A stretch of 62,600 nt of DNA from JAUSPI01 sp964454305. Its GTDB lineage: Bacteria; Desulfobacterota; Syntrophia; Syntrophales; JADFWA01. The translations under genes were made by a program, and so were the position numbers. The stretch covers positions 1 through 62,600 of the forward strand of contig CAYVXX010000004.1 in NCBI GenBank assembly GCA_964454305.1. The letters run 5' to 3'. A model generated the notes under the pieces. That model was not told where the DNA came from, did not search any database, and saw only the letters and a program-made list of their open reading frames with translations. Positions 23,735 through 30,973 of the stretch are shown here, piece after piece. Every line of letters begins with the position of its first letter. Position 1 is the first letter of the stretch.

Positions 23735-24334
23735 ATGTTCCTTAACAGGATAAAAAGTGCTTTTTGTCTATTAGTAATTATCTGTTTTATTTCCGGTTGC
23801 TGGTTAAGATCTTCCTCTCCAGTTGTTCCTCCTTCAAGTGAGACGAGTCCAAGGCTTGTTGCAGTGCTGCCCGTAGATAATGAGACGTCTGATACACAGG
23901 CAGCCCAAATTCTGCGAAAAAAGATATTTGAAGAACTATATTTTAAAGGTTATCCCAAAATACCGTTAGAAATTGTTGACGAAAAGCTCTCTAAAGTTTA
24001 TAAAAAAAATACGGAATGTGTGGCAGGAAAAATACCGCCTAAAGCAATAGGGGAGTTGCTTGGTGTTGATGCCGTGATGTATTGTACCCTGACTGAGTGG
24101 AAAACCTCTTTTGTTTATTTTTATGCCCCCACGGCGGTTTCCGCTTCTTTTGAATTAAGAAGTGCTAAGACAGGAGAGACACTCTGGAGTTCACATTATA
24201 GGGTAGTGAAGAAGAACTATGGATTTTCTCAGAAAGAACTTGAAATGAAATCATGTCAGATTTATGAAAAGGCTGTTGAGGAAGTGGTAAATAAGGCCAT
24301 GGAAACCCTGCCTGATGGTCCTGATGCTGTATGA
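23735..24334 (+). CDS. GNA1162-like (DUF799) lipoprotein
   Basis: A roughly 200-residue lipoprotein: a hydrophobic leader ends in the lipobox ISGC, so the mature protein is probably anchored in the outer membrane. The body (AVLPVDNETSDTQAAQILRK onward) matches the GNA1162/DUF799 family, whose fold resembles the TolB/LpoB type. ATG 23,735 is preferred over the GTG two codons upstream because GAGGT is better spaced. It follows the FlgT-like gene by 14 nt. Confidence 0.72.
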   Translation: MFLNRIKSAFCLLVIICFISGCWLRSSSPVVPPSSETSPRLVAVLPVDNETSDTQAAQILRKKIFEELYFKGYPKIPLEIVDEKLSKVYKKNTECVAGKIPPKAIGELLGVDAVMYCTLTEWKTSFVYFYAPTAVSASFELRSAKTGETLWSSHYRVVKKNYGFSQKELEMKSCQIYEKAVEEVVNKAMETLPDGPDAV

Positions 24335-24404
24335 ACAGAGTTATCAGCGTTCAGCGATAAGATAGAATCATATTTCCCAAGCTCAGTATAACAGGGAGTT
24401 GATT

Positions 24405-25172
24405 ATGCAAAGCTTTCAGAAAACCATTTTTTTGTTCTGTGCGGTTTTTTTTATTTTTGTTATCTTATCGAATGATGTTTGTGCCAGAAGACTGATGACG
24501 GTTACAATCGGGAAAGACGAGGCAAAAGTAACTCTTCTTGAGGGGACAGCCTCAGTTACTTCAGATGGTGAGAGTCAAAGGCATCCGTTGCAAGTCGGAG
24601 ATATTCTGAAAGGTGGTGACCGGGTAAATACCGGGTCTAAATCAAGACTGGAGATTGTTTTGATGAATAAGACAATTCTCCGCTTTGCGGATAGTACCCG
24701 TTTTAAAATTTCTCAAATTGGCTGTAATGAGAAATCGAAGACCGAATATGTTAGGGTGCGACTGCTTCTGGGCAGGACCTGGGCAAATGTGAACAAGACC
24801 GTGGGTGCAAAAACTGATTTTGCGCTGTCCTGTGAAAATGCTGTTGCCGGTGTTAGGGGAACAGTATATAGAATGAATGTAAATGATGATAAATCGGTGC
24901 TGGTAAGGGTTTACGGTGGTATGGTGCACGTTACGGGAGGTGGGGCGATTATTGAGCCTCCAAAGGAAATCGAAGCCCCGCATAGGATAGCAGGACCGAG
25001 GGTCGTTCCCGGGCCTGAAAAAGTTACATTAGAAGAATGGACATACCTCCTTAAATCGATGCAGCAGGTCAGCATAAAGGGAGATGGTACGGCCGAGAGA
25101 CCACGGGATTTTACTCTGGAAGAAGATAAGAATGTATGGGTTGATTGGAACAAATCAAGAGATGACTTGTAG
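24405..25172 (+). CDS. FecR-domain exported protein
   Basis: A 255-residue secreted protein. After the signal sequence (IFLFCAVFFIFVILSNDVCA) comes a FecR-type domain: LEGTASVTSDGESQRHPLQV, GDRVNTGSKSRLEIVL and ENAVAGVRGTVYRMNV are typical. FecR domains without a transmembrane anti-sigma part are common in deltaproteobacterial surface or LysM-linked proteins; no ECF sigma gene is adjacent. ATG 24,405 is preferred to the TTG two codons earlier. The C-terminal 70 residues are unassigned. Confidence 0.78.
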   Translation: MQSFQKTIFLFCAVFFIFVILSNDVCARRLMTVTIGKDEAKVTLLEGTASVTSDGESQRHPLQVGDILKGGDRVNTGSKSRLEIVLMNKTILRFADSTRFKISQIGCNEKSKTEYVRVRLLLGRTWANVNKTVGAKTDFALSCENAVAGVRGTVYRMNVNDDKSVLVRVYGGMVHVTGGGAIIEPPKEIEAPHRIAGPRVVPGPEKVTLEEWTYLLKSMQQVSIKGDGTAERPRDFTLEEDKNVWVDWNKSRDDL

Positions 25173-25182
25173 TAGTTAAAAG

Positions 25183-25725
25183 ATGAATATACCAAATTTC
25201 TTAACCCTGATGAGAATATTCCTTGTTCCTGTTCTTGTTATATTCTTGATTCAGGGTTTGTTTTTTAATGCACTTATTGTTTTTGTCGTTGCGGGCATTA
25301 CTGATGCCGTTGACGGTTTTCTTGCAAGGATATTGAAACAAAAAACAGTTTTGGGTTCATATATGGATCCACTGGCCGATAAGGCTCTGATTACCAGCTC
25401 CTATGTGACTTTAGCAATCCTTGGAATGATTCCTTCCTGGCTTGCCGTGATTGTAGTAAGTAGGGATTTTATTATATTATTTGGTATTTCTGTACTCTCT
25501 TTTATGTCTATTTCTTTTGATGTTCGTCCTGCTTTTGTAGGTAAGGTAACAACAGTGTTTCAGCTTTTATCTATTTTTTCTGTCCTTATGCTAAGGTATT
25601 TACCGGGAAGTTTTTATTGGCAGTTGCTTGAAGTGGTTTATTGGACTACAGCTTTGTTTACAATTGCTTCCGGCTTGCATTATGTGGCGAAAGGGGTGAA
25701 ATTCATAAATAATAGTACCGGGTAA
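25183..25725 (+). CDS. pgsA: CDP-diacylglycerol-glycerol-3-phosphate phosphatidyltransferase
   Basis: This membrane enzyme makes phosphatidylglycerophosphate, the precursor of phosphatidylglycerol and cardiolipin. The CDP-alcohol phosphotransferase signature DG-x2-AR-x8-G-x3-D-x3-D is exact (DGFLAR, then GSYMDPLAD). There are about five hydrophobic helices in 180 residues. No strong ribosome-binding site is visible, so it may rely on the upstream FecR gene 10 nt away. Confidence 0.92.
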   Translation: MNIPNFLTLMRIFLVPVLVIFLIQGLFFNALIVFVVAGITDAVDGFLARILKQKTVLGSYMDPLADKALITSSYVTLAILGMIPSWLAVIVVSRDFIILFGISVLSFMSISFDVRPAFVGKVTTVFQLLSIFSVLMLRYLPGSFYWQLLEVVYWTTALFTIASGLHYVAKGVKFINNSTG

Positions 25726-25829
25726 TTGTGAACAATCGGTAGTTAGCATTCAGACGTTAGCAAGACAGAGAAAAGCAGTTTTCATCCCGGTTTCTTTACT
25801 GAAGGATGACTGCTCAGGTAATATTTGTC

Positions 25830-25858
25830 TTGACATAAAAACGCTTTATTGTTAATCA
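25830..25858 (+). promoter_or_regulatory. weak promoter candidate for tRNA-Val
   Basis: TTGACA (25,830-25,835) is followed after 17 nt by TAATCA (25,853-25,858). It would give a precursor with about a 100-nt 5' leader before tRNA-Val. The -10 box is poor. Confidence 0.35.
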
Positions 25859-25963
25859 GTGGCGGATTTTAATGTAAGACATTTACAGAATTTGCAAATG
25901 TCTTGAAACCCATTAGAATTTGAGAAATATCCACTCAAGGTGGAATCTTTTTCGAAGGTCTGT

Positions 25964-26038
25964 AGGCACGTAGCTCAGGGGGAGAGCATCACCTTGACAC
26001 GGTGGGGGTCCAGGGTTCAAATCCCTGCGTGCCTACCA
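25964..26038 (+). tRNA. tRNA-Val (anticodon GAC)
   Basis: The cloverleaf is complete: acceptor AGGCACG/CGTGCCT, D stem GCTC/GAGC, anticodon stem TCACC/GGTGG with loop TTGACAC (anticodon GAC), T stem CAGGG/CCCTG around TTCAAAT, and an encoded 3' CCA. One G-U pair closes the anticodon stem. The GAC anticodon reads GUC and GUU. Direct repeats of about 40 bp flank it and repeat B at 25.93 and 26.21 kb. Confidence 0.95.
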
Positions 26039-26118
26039 TTTATAGTTAATAGTTGCAGGAAATGTTTGAGGAACCTTCAGACATCTCAAAATTCATCGGC
26101 GATGAATTTCACCAGCTT

Positions 26119-26190
26119 TTGAACTGAACAGCGAGCGCATTATTCTTCGAATTACTTCGTTCCCCGTAGCTTGCTGCGGGGAGCTTCAAT
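26119..26190 (+). repeat. TTGAACTGAACAG element, copy B (short)
   Basis: TTGAACTGAACAGCGAGCG (26,119-26,137) is followed after 25 bp by CCCCGTAGCTTGCTGCGGGG and AGCTTCAATT. The middle section of copies A and E (19-bp unit and 13-bp hairpin) is missing. It lies about 80 bp after tRNA-Val. Confidence 0.82.
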
Positions 26191-26261
26191 TAACTAAATA
26201 TTTCGAGGGGTATCTCCTCAAAGTGAGACCTTTTTCAGAAGTCTCGACAGGTGGTGAGTTG

Positions 26262-26302
26262 AAAGGGGCATCAGCAAGTTTAAAATCAGCGATGCCCTTT
26301 AT
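26262..26302 (+). terminator. terminator-like hairpin
   Basis: AAAGGGGCATC (26,262-26,272) pairs with GATGCCCTTT (26,291-26,300), followed by ATTTAAAT. It probably ends transcripts entering from the tRNA side. Confidence 0.6.
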
Positions 26303-26430
26303 TTAAATAAAGGTCTAATCAGGTGCCTGTCTGATGAAGAAGGGTCTTTGTCTGCAATATTTGCGTTTTTTGTGTATGTGCGGGTATCGCCCCAAACAAT
26401 AAGATTTAGTTTGAAATGTGAAATGAATTG

Positions 26431-26482
26431 AAGTGCCTAAAGTTAAGGATTTTAATCAGTCAACTTTAGCTTACTTTGTACC
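26431..26482. repeat. AGTGCCTAA-type inverted repeat before thrS
   Basis: AAGTGCCTAAAGTT is followed by the inverted AACTTTAGCTTACTT arm about 20 bp later, giving an imperfect hairpin of the same family as 28,488-28,573. Confidence 0.7.
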
Positions 26483-26570
26483 CTTTTTGAACTTTTTTGG
26501 TTATCCGCCTCAGGCAGATCCGTATCAGGTTTAAAATGTATGTGCATTTTTCTGGAATGGGACATTTTTC

Positions 26571-28487
26571 ATGAAGAAAATCAAAATTAGCTTACCTGAT
26601 GGTTCGGTAGTATCTCACGCTGAAGGGCTGACCGTTAAAGAGATAATTGCGTCATGGAAGGAAGATTTGTTGACTTCTGCAGTAGCGGCAAAAGTTAATG
26701 ATGAAATGGTGGATTTAAGTTATTCTGTGAAGGAAGATTCCTCTATAATAGTTATTGATGTTAACTCGGGAGAGGGTTTAAGCACACTCAGACACAGCAT
26801 ATCCCATGTGATGGCTCAGGCTGTACAGGATATCTTCGAAAGTGTTAAAGTTAGCATAGGGCCTGCTATTGATGATGGTTTTTACTATGATTTTGAGTAC
26901 TCCGAATCCTTTACTCCTGAGGACCTGGTAAAGATTGAAAAAAGAATGAGAGAAATTATATCTGCCGATCATCCCTTTACGCGTGAAGAGGTCTCGAAAG
27001 AAGAGGCTATCTCACTATTTAAGGAGAAAGGGGAAGCATACAAGGTTGAGCTGTTGAATGATATGCCGGAGGATGTGGTGGAAGTGAGTCTTTACAGACA
27101 GGACGGATTTACGGATTTGTGTCGTGGACCACATATACCATCCACAGGTATGATTAAGGCGTTCAAGCTTACAGGTGTTGCAGGTGCTTACTGGCGTGGT
27201 GATGAGAAAAACAAAATGCTACAGCGCATCTATGGCACGGGTTTTGCGACTGAGGAGGAACTTGAGGAGTATCTTTTAATACTTGAAGAGGCAAAACGGA
27301 GAGATCACAGGAAATTGGGAAGAGAGTTAGACCTTTTTCAGATGAATGAAGAAGTTGGGCCGGGTATGATTATATTTCATCCGAAGGGGGCTATGTTAAG
27401 GACAATTATTGAGGATTGGGAAAGAAAGGAACACCTTAAGCGGGGGTATGAAATTGTTGTAGGGCCTCAGATGTTAAAGGAGGAGCTCTGGAAGAAATCA
27501 GGACATTTTGACCATTACCGGGAAAACATGTATTTTACCGAGGTTGAGGGTCAAGTTTATGGCATAAAGCCTATGAACTGCCTTTCTCACATGTTGATAT
27601 ACAAGTCCAAGATAAGGAGTTACAGGGATTTACCGGTCAGATATTTTGAACTTGGTACCGTTCACCGCCATGAAAAAACAGGGGTTCTCCACGGTTTAAT
27701 GAGGGCTCGTCAATTTACGCAGGATGATGCACATATATTATGTACACCCGAGCAGTTGAATTCTGAGATTAAGGGCGTTGTCGATTTTGTCGATTTTGCG
27801 ATGAATGTTTTCAAATTTGAATATGAAGTTGAACTCAGCACAAGACCGGGGGACTCGATAGGTTCCGATGAGGATTGGGATCTGGCTACTTCAGCGTTGG
27901 AACATGCGCTTAAAGACAAAAACATGTCTTATGATATTAACGAAGGAGACGGGGCTTTTTATGGTCCAAAGATAGACTTTAAGCTGAAGGATGCCTTGAA
28001 AAGAAGCTGGCAATGTGCGACAATACAATGCGATTTTACCCTGCCTGACAGGTTTGATCTCAACTATATCGGGTCTGATGGTGAGAAGCATAGACCGGTT
28101 ATGCTGCACAGGGTTATTCTGGGCGCCATAGAAAGGTTTATGGGGGTGTTAATTGAACATTATGTTGGTGCCTTTCCAGTATGGTTGTCACCGGTACAGG
28201 CGGTTTTGCTTACAGTTACTGAGAAACAGATACCCTACGGTGAAAAAGTTTACAGGCAACTTGTCGATGCTGGTATCCGGCTGGAAAGGGGTTTCAGAAA
28301 CGAAAAATTAGGATATAAGATAAGGGAAGCACAAATGCAAAAAATCCCTTATATGTTGGTAATCGGTGACAAAGAGGTCGATTCTGAGAGTGTTTCTCCC
28401 AGACAGAGGGATGGAAAAAATCTTGGATCAATCAGCGTGGCTGATTTTGTTTCCCTGGTTAGAGAAAAGTGTAGTAAGTATGAATAA
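26571..28487 (+). CDS. thrS: threonyl-tRNA synthetase
   Basis: A 638-residue class II synthetase. The N-terminal TGS domain (residues 1-62) precedes the editing domain with HSISHVMAQAVQ (HxxxH) and CRGPHIPSTG, which removes mischarged serine. The catalytic core holds MNCLSHMLIYKS and RYFELGTVHRHEKTG, and the C-terminal anticodon-binding domain is present. It heads the thrS-infC-rpmI-rplT-pheS-pheT-ihfA order conserved in many Proteobacteria. The upstream region has repeats but no recognised regulatory RNA. Confidence 0.97.
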   Translation: MKKIKISLPDGSVVSHAEGLTVKEIIASWKEDLLTSAVAAKVNDEMVDLSYSVKEDSSIIVIDVNSGEGLSTLRHSISHVMAQAVQDIFESVKVSIGPAIDDGFYYDFEYSESFTPEDLVKIEKRMREIISADHPFTREEVSKEEAISLFKEKGEAYKVELLNDMPEDVVEVSLYRQDGFTDLCRGPHIPSTGMIKAFKLTGVAGAYWRGDEKNKMLQRIYGTGFATEEELEEYLLILEEAKRRDHRKLGRELDLFQMNEEVGPGMIIFHPKGAMLRTIIEDWERKEHLKRGYEIVVGPQMLKEELWKKSGHFDHYRENMYFTEVEGQVYGIKPMNCLSHMLIYKSKIRSYRDLPVRYFELGTVHRHEKTGVLHGLMRARQFTQDDAHILCTPEQLNSEIKGVVDFVDFAMNVFKFEYEVELSTRPGDSIGSDEDWDLATSALEHALKDKNMSYDINEGDGAFYGPKIDFKLKDALKRSWQCATIQCDFTLPDRFDLNYIGSDGEKHRPVMLHRVILGAIERFMGVLIEHYVGAFPVWLSPVQAVLLTVTEKQIPYGEKVYRQLVDAGIRLERGFRNEKLGYKIREAQMQKIPYMLVIGDKEVDSESVSPRQRDGKNLGSISVADFVSLVREKCSKYE

Positions 28488-28573
28488 AGAGTGCCTAAAG
28501 TGAGCTAAAGTGCCTAAAGTTATGCTTATAAATAACTTTAGATCACTTTAGACACTTTAAACTTTAGTCACTC
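28488..28573. repeat. long AGTGCCTAA/AGTGAGCTAA hairpin between thrS and infC
   Basis: The left arm (28,490-28,521, AGTGCCTAA and AGTGAGCTAA units) and right arm (about 28,529-28,570, ACTTTAG-type units) are nearly complementary over 30 bp with a loop around GCTTATAA. It begins one base after the thrS stop and ends 8 bp before the infC Shine-Dalgarno, so it could affect infC expression. Confidence 0.8.
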
Positions 28574-28592
28574 AATTTTTAGGAGGTGACTT

Positions 28593-29102
28593 ATAGCTAA
28601 GAATTTAAGAATAAATCGTGGGATCAAGGCTGACAGTGTTAGAGTTATTGATTCTGAAGGGAAACAGTTGGGAATATTGCCTTTGGCAGATGCCCTGCTG
28701 GAGGCCGATAAGGCGGGTCTGGATCTGGTGGAGGTTGCCCCAAATTCTTCGCCTCCTGTGTGCCGGATCATGGACTATGGAAAATTCAGGTATCAGCAGA
28801 GTAAAAAATCTCAGGTAGCTAAAAAAGGTGCGGTCACGATTCAGGTAAAAGAGGTCAGGGTGAGACCAAAGATCGAGGAGCATGATTTACAGTTTAAACT
28901 TCGTCATATAAAAAAATTTCTCGATCAAAACAACAAAGTAAAGATAACCATGATGTTCCGGGGAAGAGAGATAGTATATACTGATCTGGGTAGGAAGATC
29001 ATGGATGAGATAAAGAATGAGCTGGTAGATGCGTGTGTCATTGATAAGTATCCGCAGCTTGAGGGAAGAAATATGATAATGATAATATCTCCCAAAAAAT
29101 AA
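28593..29102 (+). CDS. infC: translation initiation factor IF-3, ATA start codon
   Basis: IF-3 keeps 30S subunits free and rejects wrong start codons. The protein, read from ATA 28,593, begins MAKNLRINRGIKADSVRVID, the normal family N-terminus, and has the usual 169 residues (LDLVEVAPNSSPPVCRIMDY, VKITMMFRGREI). A full AGGAGGTGA (28,581-28,589) lies 3-4 nt before the ATA, with its GGAGG core 6 nt away. An in-frame TGA at 28,587 overlaps that site, and no ATG, GTG or TTG occurs before codon 26. A near-cognate start is what IF-3 autoregulation needs, as with AUU in E. coli. Confidence 0.93.
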   Translation: MAKNLRINRGIKADSVRVIDSEGKQLGILPLADALLEADKAGLDLVEVAPNSSPPVCRIMDYGKFRYQQSKKSQVAKKGAVTIQVKEVRVRPKIEEHDLQFKLRHIKKFLDQNNKVKITMMFRGREIVYTDLGRKIMDEIKNELVDACVIDKYPQLEGRNMIMIISPKK

Positions 29103-29182
29103 AAAATTATAAAGACAATTAATATTTTTAATGACTGATATTTGAGTGATGAATGTTTATATAATGAGACAGGGGTGATTTG

Positions 29183-29380
29183 ATGCCAAAGATTAAGACA
29201 CACAGAGGAGCGGCCAAGAGATTTAGCCTGACTGGAACAGGAAAGATAAAGAGAAAAAAGGCTTTTGCCAGTCATATCCTTACTAAGAAAACGTCTAAAA
29301 AGAAAAGGGGCTTGAGAAAGTCTACCATTATGGACAAGACAAATGTAAAGGATATTAAGAAGTTGATTCCTTATGCGTGA
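29183..29380 (+). CDS. rpmI: 50S ribosomal protein L35
   Basis: A 65-residue basic protein beginning MPKIKTHRGAAKRF, with KKTSKKKRGLRKST toward the end, typical of L35. The start is ATG 29,183; AGGGGTGAT lies upstream. It sits in the conserved infC-rpmI-rplT order. Confidence 0.96.
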   Translation: MPKIKTHRGAAKRFSLTGTGKIKRKKAFASHILTKKTSKKKRGLRKSTIMDKTNVKDIKKLIPYA

Positions 29381-29390
29381 CATAAGTGCC

Positions 29391-29465
29391 TAAAGTTTGA
29401 AGTGCCTAAAGTGAGCTAAAGTTATGGATAAGAATTTTCAACTTTAGTCACATTAGTTTACTCCA
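29391..29465. repeat. AGTGCCTAA-type hairpin between rpmI and rplT
   Basis: AAGTGCCTAAAGT and AGTGCCTAAAGTGAGCTAAA on the left face CAACTTTAGTCACATTAG on the right. It separates two ribosomal protein genes that are usually close together. Confidence 0.75.
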
Positions 29466-29552
29466 GTTACTTGGAGATTCATTTGGAAATTGTTGTTTAA
29501 AAATACCGTGCTGGATTCTCTGCTTTAAGCAGATCCGGATTAGGAGATAAAG

Positions 29553-29912
29553 ATGCCGAGAGTGAAAAAAGGTGTGAGTAGCAGGAAGAGAAGAAAAAAG
29601 ATCCTTAAACAGGCAAAAGGATATTTTGGTGCGAGGAGCAGATTATTCAAGACTGCTACGGAAGCTGTTGATCGGGCTATGAGGTATGCCTATAGGGATA
29701 GAAAGGCGAGGAAAAGAGACTTTAGGAAACTATGGATAGCTAGGATAAACGCAGCCGCCCGTATGAACAATGTCTCATACAGTAGATTGATTGATGGCAT
29801 GAACAAGGTCGGAGTGGAGATAGACAGAAAAATTCTTGCAGAGCTTGCGGTTAACGATCCCATGGGATTTTCGGAAATTGTCAGCATTGCAACGGGTGAA
29901 CGGGCGACATGA
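29553..29912 (+). CDS. rplT: 50S ribosomal protein L20
   Basis: L20 is a primary 23S rRNA-binding assembly protein and, in E. coli, the autorepressor of this operon. PRVKKGVSSRKRRKKILKQA and AARMNNVSYSRLIDGMNKVG are diagnostic, and the length is 119 aa. Its stop overlaps the pheS start (ATGA). Confidence 0.97.
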   Translation: MPRVKKGVSSRKRRKKILKQAKGYFGARSRLFKTATEAVDRAMRYAYRDRKARKRDFRKLWIARINAAARMNNVSYSRLIDGMNKVGVEIDRKILAELAVNDPMGFSEIVSIATGERAT

Positions 29913-30925
29913 GAGAAGATCTTGTGGGGCTTCAGAGGAAAGCAGAAGCTCAACTCAATTCTGCAAAAAGCAAAGAAGAAATCCTTGAAATACGTACACA
30001 ATACCTTGGGAGAAATGGTTATCTTACTGCACTTCTTCGTAAAATAGGAAGTGTCTCACCGCAACAAAGGCCGCTTCTGGGAAAACTCGCAAACGAGATA
30101 AAAGAAGCTCTTTCCGTAAAGATAGAAAATACCCTGGAAAAAATTTCCTTACAGGGAAAATACGAAGCACTTCTGCATGAGAAGATCGATATAACTCTTC
30201 CAGGCAGAGGGGTAAGATATGGAAGAAATCATCCTATAACTAAGGTATCTGACGAAATATGTGAATTTTTTTTTGGGCTCGGTTTTTCTGTGGCAAAAGG
30301 TCCGGAGGTCGAGCTGGACTACTATAATTTTGAAGCACTTAACATTCCCCAAGATCATCCCGCCAGAGACATGCAGGACACATTTTATGTAGAGGACAAT
30401 ATCGTTCTTCGTACACACACATCTCCCGTTCAAATCAGGATTATGGAAAAGCAACGGCCACCTGTCAGGATTGTGTCGCCAGGTAAGGTTTACCGGCACG
30501 ATTCGGACATCTCTCATACCCCGATGTTTCACCAGATTGAGGGTCTTTGGGTTGATAAAGGTATTACCTTTAGTGATCTTAAAGGTGTTCTGACGTACTT
30601 TCTCCATAAAATCTTTGGTGAAAATACTCTCCTTAGATTTCGTCCCAGTTTCTTCCCATTCACGGAACCGAGTGCAGAGGTTGATATTCAGTGCATAATG
30701 TGCGGCGGTCATGGATGCCGTGTATGTGGTCAGAGTGGGTGGCTTGAGATTCTTGGGGCGGGTATGGTTGATCCCGAAGTCTTCAAAGCGGTTGGCTATG
30801 ATCTGGAAGAAATAACAGGATTTGCCTTCGGTCTCGGTGTCGAGAGGATTGCCATGCTCAAATACCGCATATCGGATATCAGATTGTTTTATGAAAATGA
30901 CCAGAGATTTTTGGAACAGTTCTAA
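29909..30925 (+). CDS. pheS: phenylalanyl-tRNA synthetase alpha subunit
   Basis: This is the catalytic subunit of the alpha2-beta2 PheRS. The N-terminal coiled coil (about residues 1-90) is followed by class II motif 2 (RIVSPGKVYRHDSDISHTPM) and motif 3 (GFAFGLGVERIAML). The length, 338 aa, is normal. It is translationally coupled to rplT. Confidence 0.97.
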   Translation: MREDLVGLQRKAEAQLNSAKSKEEILEIRTQYLGRNGYLTALLRKIGSVSPQQRPLLGKLANEIKEALSVKIENTLEKISLQGKYEALLHEKIDITLPGRGVRYGRNHPITKVSDEICEFFFGLGFSVAKGPEVELDYYNFEALNIPQDHPARDMQDTFYVEDNIVLRTHTSPVQIRIMEKQRPPVRIVSPGKVYRHDSDISHTPMFHQIEGLWVDKGITFSDLKGVLTYFLHKIFGENTLLRFRPSFFPFTEPSAEVDIQCIMCGGHGCRVCGQSGWLEILGAGMVDPEVFKAVGYDLEEITGFAFGLGVERIAMLKYRISDIRLFYENDQRFLEQF

Positions 30926-30973
30926 AACGAGTTCCGAGTTCAGGGTTCAGCGTTCAGAGTGAGGGAATAAAGC

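Larger units (their letters stand above)
26039..26570. other. 532-bp gap between tRNA-Val and thrS
   Basis: No gene seen. It holds a small hairpin (AAATTCATC/GATGAATTT near 26,090), repeat B, a terminator-like hairpin at 26,262-26,302 and an AGTGCCTAA-type inverted repeat at 26,431-26,482. No T-box is recognisable ahead of thrS. Confidence 0.7.

Noticed and set aside
26039..26570. T-box or other riboswitch upstream of thrS
   Set aside because: No T-box motif or specifier stem is visible; the gap is made of repeats and a simple terminator hairpin.
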